This document shows, one piece after another, positions 1 to 14,680 of a stretch of DNA of 64,000 nucleotides. Both the position numbers and the translations under genes were made by a program. Within the stretch, counting starts at the first letter, position 1. Each line of letters begins with the position of its first letter. Below the pieces are notes generated by a model. It ran no database searches. It worked only from the letters and a program-made list of their open reading frames with translations, and was not told where the DNA came from. Source of the stretch: Triops longicaudatus (Eukaryota > Arthropoda > Branchiopoda > Notostraca > Triopsidae); NCBI GenBank assembly GCA_022885665.1, contig JAGQDJ010000022.1:372001-436000 (forward strand), written 5' to 3'.

Positions 1-1437
1 CCAGATAAGGCATATAAACGGATTCCCAATATCCACTTAGCTTTGCTAAGGCTTCCTTCCAACGTGAATAAGACAGAAAAGAACCCTACAAAATACCCTG
101 CATCGTCCAACCATTTCTACTCTTTAACCCTATCTAATTTTAGCATAATAGCAATAAGGATTAAAAACGAAAGCACGGACCTAGAAATGTTGTATCGAAA
201 GAAACTAACCTTGAGGGTTCTTACGAGACAAAATTCTGTGGGATAAAGAACGCTGTACTACATTTCAATGGATAAAATTATCCTGAAAACCAGTTTCATT
301 CACTAAAATGCGCAACAAATGAAGAACTGAAAGGACGGGGCCTGTTGCATTGCTATGGATCTGCGAATGCAACTTAATGTTACGTCAAAATTGGAAAACA
401 GATCTCAGCTTCCTTAGCTACGTCATTAGTTAACGTTAGCGAGTCTTCTCTTTCTGTTAAGGCTACGCGAAATTATGGTACAGCCTAACGTAGCCAACAA
501 GGTTCAAACCCTAATCGAAAACCTAAGCCTTCTTTCCAGTTAGTTAAGGCTGATCCTCAACTTTATCTTGCTGGGGCTGCGTGAAACTCTACGACCTGAC
601 AGACGTCATAAAAATGTTCCACTCCCAATGAAGCCTTTCCTTCTTCCGCATTATTATGCATCAGCTATACACGAATAGCTTATTTCAGCTAACTATTAGA
701 GAAAGCGGATGTCAATTAAATTCGACAGTGTTCTGAGCTGTACCTGAATGACGTAATGTAACGAAGATTTTAAATGCAAAATACGTGCAATAAACGTTAA
801 AATGAGTAGCAAAGACATCCGACTCATTAACACACGATCACAACCCTCAATGTAAGGAAACGACGTGTCTACTAAAACTGATGTTTAAGAAACAAAATGT
901 ACCCACGTAACTGACATCAAAGTATATCAAAATCTTGATATAATGCAGTTCATTTTAGCAAATTGTGCTATTACGGAGGAGTTCGAAAAGTTTATGTCGA
1001 TTTATTATTTATAAGTACAAACAAAGCCTCTGATACAGCAAACTTCGGATGCAACGGCCAATTCACCTCTCTTCCGAGAAGTTCATTACAGCGAAATTCT
1101 GTTGTATCACTAACCAGCTTTATTTCTAGTAGGAATCACTCTTTGTTTTTATTTTCAAGAGACCTCTCTAACTTCTTGAAGAACCAATTTGTTTTCGAAA
1201 GACGCAAAAAGTTCATAAACGTCATGCGAGTTTGGTCGTTTGAAACTATCTGAACAGGTTGCAAGTTTCGCTCGCCGTGTTATTGTCACGCAAATGGCTT
1301 CTTTATCATAAGAAAAGACTGAACTCTCCGAGTTGCATAACGAAATCCTGAGGCATTCGATATTGAAAAGAACGCTAGTAACGCTGTAGCTTTTTTGGAG
1401 AAGGAAAAGAAAAGTCCCATCTAAGGCAGGTACTTAC
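1..1437. other. Non-coding stretch downstream of the UNC-5 exon
   Basis: No open frame here resembles a known protein. It begins with the intron that follows the UNC-5-type exon, because a GTAAGT donor on the minus strand sits at 1437-1432. The second immunoglobulin exon expected next in an UNC-5 gene was not found, so it probably lies off the left edge. Confidence 0.5.
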
Positions 1438-1803
1438 ATGCAACGATGACTTTAGCTCTTCGACTTTTGCTCTGGCCATAGGAAGACCAGGCCACACACT
1501 CGCATCCGTAGCCATCAAGGCCAAAGTATTCTTCGACGTCGTTCCGCGTGATGTCCACTTTGACTTCCAGCTGTCGAACGCCCGTCATGGGGTCCACGAA
1601 TTCGTGTTGGGAATGATGCTTGTTGCGTGGCACAGCTTCACTATTGCAGACAAAGTACAATTGCAAGGCGTGGGCGGCCCGGCAAGATAACGTCGCAGGT
1701 TTGCTTTTCACCACGAACGCGTCTTCAGGTTCTTCCAGCAAGACGGGCGTCGTGCTATCCGGTCTGCCCGTGGCCAACAAAGGGTCCAGCAACAATGCTC
1801 CAC
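1438..1803 (-). CDS. unc-5: UNC-5-type netrin receptor, first immunoglobulin-domain exon (partial gene)
   Basis: UNC-5 proteins are single-pass neuronal receptors for netrin that mediate repulsive axon guidance; the first immunoglobulin domain helps bind netrin. The exon encodes about 122 residues: a short leader, then LLEEPEDAFVVKSKPATLSC, YFVCN, the segment DVEEYFGLDGYGCECVAWSS and SKSRRAKV. The paired cysteines, the GYGCECVAWSS core and the ExPEDxxVVKxKPxxLxC start are hallmarks of the UNC-5 Ig1 domain. The donor is GTAAGT at 1437. The acceptor (a GGCAG ending at 1804) is chosen because it makes the exon 366 bp with phase 1 at both ends, as usual for an Ig-domain exon; an internal AG downstream is possible. 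The signal-peptide exon should lie at higher coordinates but was not recognised. The second Ig, thrombospondin, ZU5 and death domains are not in this window. Confidence 0.85.
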
Positions 1804-4800
1804 CTGCCACCATAAATCATAACCGCCCTTTTATTAAAACTCACACACAACTTTCCCATACATGACACACTCATAAAAAATTTGCCACACACCATCAACC
1901 AAATACAAAAAAAAAAAACAAATAAGTGAACAAATATAAAACACAACCTCTTGTGCACACAAAGCCTTCACAGACCTAATCCACTTCCCAGGCCCCACGA
2001 TAAAAACGAAATGTAATGCAACTTCGTCTCAAAAAATGAGTTCATTCTCACCCCAGGAGACCAGTCATTAACTTCTTTTCCTGGCTGTTCCTCTTTTTTC
2101 CCTTCACAGTCTCACTTTTTTTCTCTTTAGGATGCTTACTAATGCACTCCTATTAAGGTCAACAGGTTATCCTTTGCAAAACCACATGTCACAACAGTTC
2201 ATTAAGCTTCATAACGCTAACGCAACACCGCGGCAACCATCTTCACGCTCGAACCCTACATAGCCACGCCTTCCTGCACTCTATTTTCTCTCATCTTCTG
2301 ACGTCTAATTTAAATGACAAAAAATGACTGGGTAATTAACATGCACTGTTGGTTTTGCCCCCCAGCCATAGCTTTAGAAAACCCGCTGCTACGGCAACCT
2401 TTAAAAAAATCGACAGACTCCCAAATTAAAAATCACTATGTTGACCACACAAGGATTCACGTTTATAGCACTGAGACACGAACTTGTGAGGCCTCGGAGC
2501 GACCAAAGAACATTTTCTTCATATACATGTTACCAATTTGCTTTCCAAGACGTCTCCCCAGCCAAGCAGAAGCACGGACGGAGAAAAGGTTTCAAATTAG
2601 GCCTTTTCGAGAAAGGCCTGTCCAAACATGAGTGAAAAAGTCTCAATAAAACTTCCCATGAGTTTGGGTGTCGGTTCTTCCCAACATATCTTCAAAATGC
2701 TCCCAAATCAGAGTTCTACCCCCGCCCCCCAGCCTGTCCCTATAAGGGATCAAAAGTAGACCATTTTACATCCCTGCCCCCCCCCCCCTTATTCTGTAGT
2801 AATAAAATTAGGGGTCTCACTGGTAAAAGTTTGACAGCTAAAATAAACAAAACCCATGGGGTGCCTTGTATCTGTTCTTCTGTGAGGACTTGTCGAGTCA
2901 CATTCTTGTTCTCGGGTGGGTTTTCAAAAATTTCCGATCAAAAGCTTAAAAGCTTTAAAAGCTCTGGGCCATTTCCAAGATATGCCAAGTCACTTGGACA
3001 TAAAGGTTACCTTGAAATTATTTTCCGAAAAAATAGAGAAAAAATGCTCCTAAAATGAGAACTTCCGTGAAATAATTACAGTAAGTGCAAAGTTGGAAAA
3101 AATCCCGAATCAACAATTTACTACCAAAATCCGCCTGAAAAAAAAACGGCATTTAAAAGCAGGCCCGACAGAAGCAAAATCTCGTTAACGAGCTAAAAGC
3201 GAAATTTACAAAACGTGGAAGTAAACGGCCGAAAACCGGCTTCACATAAAAATTTTAGCACTAAAAAAAGACGAAAAAAATAGCAAGATTTCGCTTACAA
3301 GTTACACTATTCTTTACCAGCGGTTTGACTTACGAAGCTGCCTGAAGCAATTGTTAGAATACACGAAAGCTGCGGGAAGAGGAACTTTTCTTTGATCTCG
3401 AGGGAGAAAACACCGCAGCAAACGCCCCCGTTGGCTCAATTCCTTTCACTCAGAAAGCTACAAATCTCTCGGAACAAAACTCATCCATCATCATCCCTCC
3501 TAAAAGGCGAACGCGTACTCTAGCCTTGTGTAACTGTACAACGTCAAATTCGACATTCCCCCACCAACCGTTGCGTGCGTTTTGTTGCAGTCGCTGAAAA
3601 CCGCACTCAACATTCACTGAACAGTACCAAACTCAGCAGTTAAGAAGGCAGGCAGGCCAATGTGTAACCACGACTTTTAACCCCCTCCGAAAGTGTTTAC
3701 AATAGATCCCATTCATCCCCCAAATTTTCCCCTGGGGAGCGTTTCATTCCTTCAAACCCTCAAACCCATCCAATATTTAACGAATTCAATCAAAACTTAA
3801 CTGACATGACTTTCCCTTCGCGCACACCATTATGTGTAAATCGGAAACTTTCAAAAGATTTAACTCAAGGCATCACAAGTATGTACTAAGAAATTTTTAC
3901 CTAAAACAATTGTTTTCTTGCTTACTTTCACAATTGTAAAAGCCTTTTGAAAATGAGACGATAAGAATGTCTAAGAATGCTTTTACCTTCTTCAGTAGCG
4001 ACAGCGTAACAATGGCATACGACGCTTGCCCAAAGTAGAACTAGGCTTAGTGTAAAATTACGGCGTAGAGCCGTCTGCAAAGCCGCGCGAAGTGCCATGA
4101 CGGATGCTCACAACGGTAACAGTCAGGCGGCGAGGGAGAACAAAAAACACCAACAGAAAAAGAACCAAGGGCGAAAATGGAGAAAGGGCCAATAATCGTG
4201 ATCGCTCAGGGCACCTGCACACGCAGCACATCCATCTACAAGACAAAAGACAACAAACAAAATAAACTACACCATGATTATATCCACCACAAGGTCATTC
4301 ATTCTTCTCCTACATGTTCTAATCTCCTAGGGAGCCTTTGTTTTTATTTTCTTAAAGAAGCTTTCATATTACTTAGCTTTCCTCCTTCCTAATTCCTAAC
4401 TGTTTCACTAAACCTGACTCGTCATCGTTCTTTTGCTAAATTCTCTTATTATAATTTTTAAAACCAGGAACACAAATCGCTCTACCACCGGATCTCATTT
4501 ACAATGTTCTTGATGATTCTTTGCACACTCTTTTTTACACTTTAAAATAAACAAATAAAAAACTAAAAACATCTGAATACCTTTGAGACTTCTCATTTTC
4601 CCGTGCGAAAAGTTTCCCAAAATGAACAACGAAAATTAGCTTGAAATACTTGAGAGTATTTACGTACATTCGTTTTCTTACGGAAAATCTCAATTACAGA
4701 TACCCCCAAACGCAAACCTTCTCCTCCATACCCCCACAACGCAAATCACTCCCAGACCCCTGTTTTTAACTTTCCAGCTTTGGAAGCACGACCTCTCCTC

Positions 4801-7800
4801 TATAATTTACTTTCGGTCCCTTTTTCAAGTTTACCTTCTTCCTTTCATTTTTTTTTTCTTTCTCGGCTCTAGCTCATGAGCTCCTTTTCTTTTTGCAGCT
4901 TCCCTTGCCCCCTTATACACCATAATCATTTTCCCTTCTATGAACCTTACCACGGAGCAGTGTTTCCTAAAACACCGTCCGTCCAGGTGCACAGCCTCCG
5001 GCTGTACACAAACACGCAGGTTTCGGTTCTTACGAGGGTTCAGGGGGTTAAAAGGGGGAAATCAGCGTTCAAGAGAAGGTTGGGAAATATAGGGGGTTCT
5101 TGAGAAAAAGAATTTTACAGTATTTTTGCCTGCCTCCACTACAACTTCGCTTCCTTCCAATTTCATCCTCTTCTGTTGGACCCTTCAAAACGCTTGTTTA
5201 TCCCCCACCCACCCTCTGCCAGAACAAGTGTGCAGCCGAATTTCAACCTCCACTAGTTTCTACTCCCGGAACGTTCACAAGTCACGCTCTTACGTTTTAC
5301 CTCCTTAAATCGGTATTGTTGAATATCAATGCCAATTAAAGTCATGTGTGTAAAAAAAATGAAATCTGACACGATTTCGCAGGTCATATCGCTTAATAGA
5401 GATGAGACCTGCTTAGAAGGGTATTACGTGTATTATCTTACGGGCTTCATTTTACTTCACGGGATGGAAGTCATTTACAATTAAGGCTTAAAAAGATGTA
5501 AAAATCGCGTACACTAGTTACGAAAAGACCTACAGAAGGGACTTATCCTCCTAACGGTGTCAGACAACAAACACAAGCCAGCGTTAATTCTTTCGCACAC
5601 AGCTGCCACTTTTCGCGTGAATTCGAAGATTCTTACGATAAGGTCTTACATCTTAATTTGTGGCCAGGCTTTCTCTCTAATTCTGGGATATCTTTAATCT
5701 GTAGTCTGTTTATTCTGCCTTTCTCGTTATTTTGTCTAATCTCAAACGATTTTTCTATAAACTGAAGCTTAGAAGTCCTTCTTGAGCATTTGGGGGAACC
5801 AAAAGGTTTTTCAGGGTCAAGGGGTGTGGAAGTTGGAAATATCTGCTAAGCTCTCCCTCGTTTCTCCATCTTTTTCACCGGTTTTTATCTCGACCGGACC
5901 ATCAAGTTGCCTCTTGCCTTACCTCCTTTTACCCTACGCCACCCCATGTTTCTTCCGATGAGATCGAAGTAGAGATTTTTTTCTCTCGCTCCGTGGCGTT
6001 CTAGCAATTGGCGCTATACATTAAGGTTCTATATAGGGGCTAAAAGTTTCCTGGCTTTTAATGCATCCTTTTGTCTTTTTCGCCAGGAAGGAGGTTTTTA
6101 AGTGCATCGACGACAGCCAGTCTCGGGAGACTGATACCACGGTGGCAACCAAAAATCTTTTTTCCCGTTTTACTACACTCCGGACTTCGGGAACGGAAAG
6201 CGTTCAGACTATCCGCCGTAGGAAAAAGCGAACGGGAATGCCCGGAGTCAGAGATACAGAATAGCATATATATCTGGCACTTATATGGGCTTATCTGGGG
6301 GGCTTTTAAGAAAACTGTTCAAGGGTTGTTTTTAATGAAGTTTTATGACCCCCCTCGACTCCATTAGTCACCTTAAAAGCTTCTTCGTCGTCGTTGGCCT
6401 CGGCGAGTCACTCTCTCATCTCTTTCTCTCTTTCCAACCAACTTCGAGTAAGGCTATCAGGTTTCGTATGCAAAAACGTTCCTAAACAGATTTCTCATTA
6501 CAAATTTCCACTTGCTCACTCCAGCCCCGATCGAACGTCCCTCCACAAAAAGGATCAAGGGGAGTCACAACAGCACCTTACTGAGCTTGTGGGGGGACGA
6601 AGAAACTTTCTCACGTTTTCCAAGAAAAGCGCTATGAAAGATTTCATTCGGAGTTCTCGACAGCGTCTTTAATCCTCTTGAATGAAATAGTTTATAAAGG
6701 AAGATTCAATGTCGAGGTTTTCTAAGCGTCTTCATTGCTAGGATGACGAGGATCTGACATGATAAAGGCAAAATTCTGATTGTATTAAAAAAGTTGGAAA
6801 ATTCTACCAAAATCTCTTTCTTACCCTTGTTCACCCCATAAACCCAACAAGTTGATTGCTCACCTGAGTACACCCATGATTTAGCACCTTTCAAGCATAT
6901 AACAGGATAACAAACGTGACTAACATGAAAACCTTATAGCGGTGACGCTACCCGCAACTTGACAATTGAGAATTTACAATGTTCCCACAAACCCTCGGAA
7001 GCTCCCTTAAAACAAAGTACTACGCGACAATGGTACTTGTATGAAAATATTCTAACGCTTCTTCAACAAAGAAACATTAATTTCAAAATCCTACTAATTA
7101 GAATCTTGCTCTACTTTATCCTGCACTAGCGTGGGTTAGACTTTCATCTTATCCCAACACTAGATAATATACTTCCATAACTCAAGGAACTTCTTTTGAG
7201 AAAAAAAAAACATTGAGCTTTCAAATTCTTCTAATGTCAATATTTTTACGTTTACATATTACTAAAAGTTTTACCATACTTTTTATTTAGGTAAATATAT
7301 GTAAGTATTATACGACATTACGGGCCAACTGCAAAAATAGTCAAATCATTCTGCTGTCGTTGACATGTTACCCATGCCGAATATATTTTAAGAAGATCTC
7401 GCTTCACAATCCTCCCACTTATTTCCTTGCGAAACGTTTGCCCCTCGTTTTCAAAGGTGACAGTTATTAAAGATTCTTAGCCAAGGATGACCTGAATCAA
7501 CTCGGGTAAAGCCCAGGATTCTCTTCCTAAATGAGTCATGAATGTCAGCTCCTAACAAGCCCAATAAAACCCCTGTCGAAGCTGTAACGCTAGACACCTG
7601 ATTGTCGCGTGTCTCCTAGGTTCTCCCATGTTTCCCCCTCTTCTGCTTCTTTTTCACTTAAAAATAAAGCAGACATTCCCGACAAAGAAGCACGAAGCGC
7701 CACGCATGGGTTTACGAAGGTTCATGTGCCCGTGTTCTTTTTTTAAGAATCCATGGTCTCTAATTAATTAGCTCACATTTTTAAGTAACAAGGTCCCAAA

Positions 7801-10800
7801 TTTCCTTGCGTTGCTTACACTGCACCATGTCTTCCTGTCTTCTCCTTCGGTTTTCCTACTATCTTGGTACTCAGCATTTAACCTGACATTCGCATGATAA
7901 CCTCTCGCCCACAAAAAGCGCGCGTGAAGTGAGTGACACGATGCAGGACTAATTTGACACACTTCTTCGTCATCCTAAGCTTTCTTGCTGGAGAAAAAGT
8001 ACGACGTGAAACACACAAGACTGGGATACGCTAAACTTGTCACACAAACACACATTCGTTTCGCTCCCTCATTAGCCCTCCGAGAAAAACTTCTACCTTA
8101 CTGCTGTGAAATTTTCTGAACTAAACTTTTTTAGAAAAACTAGTAAAGCTCTTTTTCCTTTATAAGTACCGCTATCAATGTCAAATGATGTTTGAGCTAA
8201 TTTAGTTCCTATTCTCCCCCATAGAAAGAGATCGGTTGCTCAAAAAAATTAAAAATTTCCCAAGTTGGGACTTATCAAGCTTGGGCATCGACTCATCTAT
8301 CATAAAAGACTTTTTGACTCGGTAGAGGAGACTTTTTATCTTCTGCCTCTTCTTCTACAGCTCTTTTGTTGTATAATGGCCGGAGCTGTGGCACCGCGGA
8401 TAATACGTCGGACATCGGAGATGAATTATGAAGTTACCATAAAAAACTTCCAAACCTTTTATGCAAAAAGGGCACCCAAGTTTACTCTTTTTTACCCCGG
8501 GAGTTACCTTCCTGATCCTTTTTCACGACTTTATGTCAAAGGGGGAGAAAAAAACTGTAATCAAGCCCTCCTTTAAAAGTCTACATATGCACACGTGTAA
8601 TAGAAAGGACAAGGGTAATCAAAATTCCAAAGCCAGAGCCTTCGTCAAATGTCAACTGATATAAGCACACATAACGTGAACACATATTCCTGTTATTTGG
8701 CAGTACTAAAAATGAACTTTTTTACCATAAAATTTGTGAATTATAAGGTTGGGAGAATAATCCAGCAGGGTTCACTTAAATCCGTGCATGTCAGGTAAAT
8801 CCTGAATTAGTGAAGAGTTCGCACCCTAGGTAACACGTATCTGCGCTTAAATTCTGGTATATTCACACCCTATAAAGGATCAGTAACGCACACAAATTAT
8901 CCACCAGCTTCCCGTGGTTCAAGTACACAATATTAGAATGCACACTTTAAACACAACGTATCAAGAAAACAAATAAAGGTGAAAAACTGGCGATTCTATC
9001 CTAGCACACGTTCAATGTCTCACTGTGCACTGTGATAACGTATTGAAGTGAAGCCTTCGAGCTCCAGCGCCCGACTACCAGCCCTCGCTTGAAGCGCGTG
9101 CTACTACACTGCTAGGACGGAAGGTTAGCTTAGGTTAGCCATACAGCGCATCGTGGCGCTACTATAGCCCAACATACAGGAGTAGAGCACACAGCCGCAA
9201 AGGGTTCGTTTCCACGAGATTTTTTCTTTCGACTTCAAGCTCGCTCGTTCTAGTCCCCTTGGACTCCTTTTAACCAATTGATTTAGCTTGCGTGCCAACT
9301 CCTTACTGCCAACTTTTTTCACCTGAAATCCCCCTACTAACATTTTCCTTACACTGTATCATTGACAAGAGACATGCAATGATCTCTATATCATGTTATC
9401 ATTATTCATGTTCTCGTCTATTGACACAACTAGACACCTGTGTCTTCTTATGAAAAAAGCATTTTAAGCTCTAGGAACTGGAGGTTGGACAGAGTAATAA
9501 TACAAGCTGCCGGAAACTGGGGGTTTTGATACGTTAACAGCTGTGCTTAACTTTACTAATCCGAAAACGACAATCCCGCTCTGAATCTATCAGCCTAAGC
9601 CCTCCACCTTTTTTTGCCGGGACCCACCTTCTAATTACACACCTTTCGGTCCCCTTGTTGCACCGCAAAAACCTTCAACCAGCTGGACCGCTAAAAGCCC
9701 TTCTTCGTCATATTTTGTCTATACCTCGCTTCCAATCATAAAAATACTCCGATCAAGGGAAACAAAAGCAAGCTTAGAATAGAGATGCTGATAAAGATCG
9801 GCTTACCGTTATGGGGCTTGCAAAGTATTAACAACCTTATAGTTCTCCCCTCTGATTAAGTAGCCAATCATGCACATAACCGGTCCTTTCTTTAATCATC
9901 ATCCAGTCAAAGGAAGAACGCTACCTCCGCCCATTTCAAGTAAAACATGAAAAAGCGATAAGCCATAAAATCAAAACTTTTTAAACAAATTTGCTAACTT
10001 ACCCAGCAACTTAGCTCACGAAAAAATCTTTCGTGTAACGCGTTAGCTCACTATGATAACCAGAACAGCAGACGCCGTAAGGTTTTTACAATAATCTGCT
10101 GTCTTGTAAGAGAACAAAGGCTATTAAGAGTTTGTGTATGTATACACAAGGTGAATACTTGGAAAACGCTAGGGCTCCGAGTCTGTCGAATATAGGATAA
10201 TTAAGACTACACGTACCTTTCCTTTATTTTTTGCTTCTCTGCATTAGCTTCCGTCATTTTAGTTTGCAATTCTGCTACAGAACATCTAGAATGACACGTA
10301 GCAGTATTTTTTGTGATTAATAATGTAGATGACATTAATGAATCACAAAGATGAAATTAATAAAAGAAATATTGAAAAGTCACGAATATTTCTTGATGCT
10401 TCATGTTCGTTGTTAAGTTACGGATTATTTTTTTTATTACATATGCTTGTGGATAGTACGGTAAATAACCATTTGCACGTTGTCCTCAACGATTGCTAGG
10501 TATTGTCTCCTACGAGTCGCGAAAACCGGATAAGCCATGAAAACCAATACTTTGTCCCTTTATAGCCATCATCAGATTTGGTTTCGCCCTTATATCCTGA
10601 GCTTTAAACAATCAAGCAAGGAAGAAGCCATCATGCCCTGGAGCTTTTTCTAGAGGGGGTTGCTGTTGCTTTGTATGTGCTGTATGCTCGTCTCAGATTT
10701 TTCTCGCGTGTATCCAATTTCTCTCCTCGGTGCTGGACTTTGTAAGCCAAAGGTTTCGTTCTTATCCCGGCCTAGCAGGCTTTCCTCGTGGTGTGAGTTG

Positions 10801-13800
10801 CGTGTTCAGCTTTCCCCTGAAAGAGCGAAAAGACACTTCATCAAAATACACCATCAAAAACAGTAGATTTCAATCACACAATCTTCCTCTTAAAGACAAC
10901 CATGTTTATCAGGAAGCAACAGTTTCCCATGCCGCACTTTGTAACAACATCTGGATGACATTTGCCATATGCAAATATTAAACCCCACGGGGAAGATTTT
11001 GCCAATTCCAACATTGAGGGTAACTTTAACGCTCCGTTGAAAAGCTGAAGTGTCATACAATAAACTCCCTTACTTCATTAAAAAGACATATGTAACTTCA
11101 GTTTCCCTCTTTATCATAACTAAAGTAGATGATAACTAAACTGCGCGCGGCGTAATTGATTACCTTCCGCCATATCAGCTTGCGTTAAAAATAACTGGGT
11201 ACCAAATATAAATAATTACTAAATAAATACTATATAAATAATACTAAATAAATGAGTACCAACAAGTTAAGAAAATAATGCCAACGTTAATGTTATGTAC
11301 ATGGGCTTCGTACTCTCACAACTCCGTTAGAGGATCGAAGAAACGACGAAAATTAATTTACACGTCGTCGCGCTGCGAAAATGAGGCGAAAAATCGGTTA
11401 TTTTTTAGTCACGCTCAAACCCTTCAGAGGGCTGCAAGATCGTTAACAATGAATTCCACCAACGGTGCGTCTATTAAAAAGGAAGTGGGGGCACTTCCAA
11501 GCTTTCCTGACATATGCATGTTAAGTTAGCGACAATAGGATCGAGGTGTCTGTCACGTGCCTTACTACTGCTCGACACGCTTTGCTAGCATTTTAATTGG
11601 AAACGGACGCTGGTTCCTAGTTGCGACCCTTCAAAAGTGAGAAAAAAATGAAACGCTACTACGGTGCACTACAAAGCCCGTCCCGTCGAAATAATTTCCC
11701 ATGCCGCTTTCAGAGTTCGAACAACGCTCCACCTAAAACACCTCATTCGTCAATGAAGCCTCTTCGCGAAAACGCTCTAGAAACCTTAGTAAAGAACGCG
11801 CAATATTGTTAATTTTCAGTGCAAATAAGTGAAGCCTTTGGGCAAAATATAGCCAGGCATGACTTTAACGACGAGTCGTTAAAGCTGTAACCGCAAATTG
11901 AAAACAGTCAACATTGTACAAGGGAGGCTGGCAACAGTGACGCACAGCATCGACGGCCTCAGCAAAAATCCGGCGGAGGGCCGGGAGCCTCAGTTCAAAA
12001 TTGGTTTTCGCGACATATTTCGGAAGCCAATCTGCCAAGGCAAGTTGCACGGTTCGAGCCTTAAACTTCTCTCGGGGCCTGGAGCTAATTGCTATAATTG
12101 ACTAGAGCTTTAAATTCTTTGGGTACGTTTGCTTAAGCAAAGCTTCTTCCCTTGCACTTGTGCGGCGCACCGTCCTTCCTTTTCCCCCATTTCGTCTCCC
12201 CTCACCCCCAAATGTTGCCCTTCAAACTTTTCTTAAGAAACCACGCGGTTTCAAGTAAAAGGTGTCGAGTTGCCTTTAAAGCCCGAGACAGGGACGTTCA
12301 TTTAGGAGCCTCTATTGCTGTTGTCTAACCCAAACTTCCCCCCTTAGCTCTTAACTTGTGAATCACAAGAAAAACTGGCATGGCACCCACTCTAACAATA
12401 CAAACAAGTACCTCACCGCATACAATTTTTTCCCTCAACTTGACACAATCGCCACACACGTGTCTTTTTAAAATAAATACGTCTATAATCTAAAAATGAA
12501 AGGTATAAAAGCTGATACGTAAAAACCGAGGTGTGCTTTAGTAGATTCTCGTTAATGTGTGCTTGGGTAGGGTTCGGGGATAGCAAGCGTCCACAGTTTC
12601 TCGTGAAGGAATTGGCGGTGCGTACACGGTGGACCCCAAACGTCTTCGGAAAGCCATCTTTCATGAGCCATCGCTCAAAATTGTAGGTTTTTCTGGTCAC
12701 CAGATGTGCGTATATGTGTGTCTTCTACGACTTCTTCGAGGAAGCCAAAATTGAAGCTGAAGACCCCCCTTCACTCAGGCTAGAAAGGAGACATTTCTGC
12801 ATACGAAATCAATGTTTAGACATGAAAACCTTAGCGGTAACTTAAGAGAGAAGAAACTGTTCAAAAAGCAAGGCCATGAAGTCGTCGTTTCCCATTCCGG
12901 TACACCACAAACTTCTCGTCGTTTAGTCATAATCTGTCTTCTTTTGTCAAACCCTCTGCATAGGGGACAAAAAGGAGAACAATGAATCAGTACTTTATAT
13001 ACCCATACCCCTTGATCCCTGTTTCCACGTGTATTCTTTTTTTTTAGTTAGAGAAAAAAAGCACAGCTGCAAATTAGTGCCAAGCCACGTTTTGCTTAAG
13101 GAAGGAAAAGCGAACTAATTTGTTATCAATGGTTCCGAAAAAGAAAACCTAGTTTTCTAAGGACCTTGTCACAGGACATGGAATCTGTACTTGGAAACTG
13201 AAAGGAACCGTACCCCCAAAAGAGCAACAGGGAAAAAATTCTTGAAGTGCTTGAAATGTTCAGAACAGGAGAACTAAAGAGAGACCAGAGAGTATTCGCC
13301 ATTAAGCAAGGCACGAAAACGGCCGACGCAAGAAACAAAGCAGACCTAACTCGTAGCAGACGCAGAGCAATGCCACATCCATATATCCTCTTAAAAATAG
13401 AAAAGGCATTTCAAAAAGCAAGGAAGCTTTTAGCTTACTACTGTCGGAGGGGTCTTGTCGCCGTGTAATGTAACGACAACGGTCGAAAAGAGCACACTTC
13501 CACAGTCCTTTCCCTCCTTTTTTGCTTAACTAGCCCATACTTCCTATTAGCCCATCAAAGAACTTTTTCCCATTTTTACTTAAGATACTTGGCATAATTA
13601 GTACTCCAGGGAGAACAAACTCCGGGGCCTGAAAGAGGTTAACGTGCCAAAAAGGGGTGAGTTTGAAACTTACGAGCCCACTGAATGAGAGGAAACACTT
13701 TTGCAGTAGGAAGGATGTGGTTTCACAAGTCAAAAAAAGTAAAGAGCAAGTGGGCAAAGGTATATAGACACATACACATACATGGACTCTTAAAAGCCTT

Positions 13801-14555
13801 CAAGGACTTTTTAAAAAACAAAACCTCTTTCTGCCAGAAGGCCCCCTTACGAAAAACGGAAATAACCCCTTCAACTGCCCTTACTTATAAACTGTACTCA
13901 AAGCCAAACCTACCCTCCTTAATCAAGGGTGCTTGTAATGTATGTTTGCATCCCTACTACTATTTTCTTGAAATGTTAAGGCATAGGACCTGCACTCAAG
14001 TAGGGAAAAACACTTGGAGAAAATTGGCATATAACACACACGCCCTTTCGACTTACCGTACTGTGTGGTACTTTCTTGCTCCTGTGAGGTTTGCATTCCA
14101 TGCTTCATTGTTGCCCTTTATTCATGCCATGTTAGGGTCCCATTTCTTAACCTCCCTGCGTTGCTGTGAATAAGAAGTTAAGGTTACTAAAAGCGTAAAC
14201 TGTTTCGTGAATAATAGTCGCGAATGGGGCTAATGTTCGCTAATAATGGTCTACAGTAATGCTTTTTCTATGCTTTTATCAAGCCAACTTGAGCTTTCAA
14301 ATGAAGAGATTTTCATATGCAGCGAATAGAGTAGCAATATGGTTGCTAGTCTGCAGAACACAACCTAATACGAGTGGAAAAGAACCATTTCACATAGAAA
14401 ATAACGATTATTTTCACATAATTAGAATTAAATCTCTTGTAATAGTGAATGAGCTATAAATTTGTATGCCTAATTTTTCATGATACACTCAACGCATCGT
14501 AACAAAAATTCGTAGTTACAATCGCAAAATTGGAATCTTTTGGCATTACCACTGT
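1804..14555. other. Gene-free stretch, probably UNC-5 5' intron or intergenic DNA
   Basis: I see no exon that can be supported. Short open frames have neither family resemblance nor splice context. Visible low-complexity pieces are a C run near 2779-2790, pyrimidine-rich blocks around 4800-4860, an AT-rich TAAA-like patch near 11204-11256 and a TTAGGTTAG-like motif near 9130. As the UNC-5 gene runs leftwards from its Ig exon, part of this span should be its 5' intron. Confidence 0.4.
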
Positions 14556-14680
14556 TAAGAAATAGTGAACAGCTAAAAAAAAAGCTGAATTATAAATAGA
14601 AAATACAACGGTCATAAAGGCGCCATTTTCAAGCGCCACAAGGTTACCTTGCCGAAGTGCTTCAAATACAGTACACAGTA

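Noticed and set aside
12030..12075. GGTTCGAGCC, similar to a tRNA B box
   Set aside because: No A box, acceptor stem or cloverleaf could be built around it.
13685..14173. Plus-strand open frame of 162 codons
   Set aside because: It has no motif, no family resemblance and no splice context; its length alone is not convincing in 64 kb of DNA.
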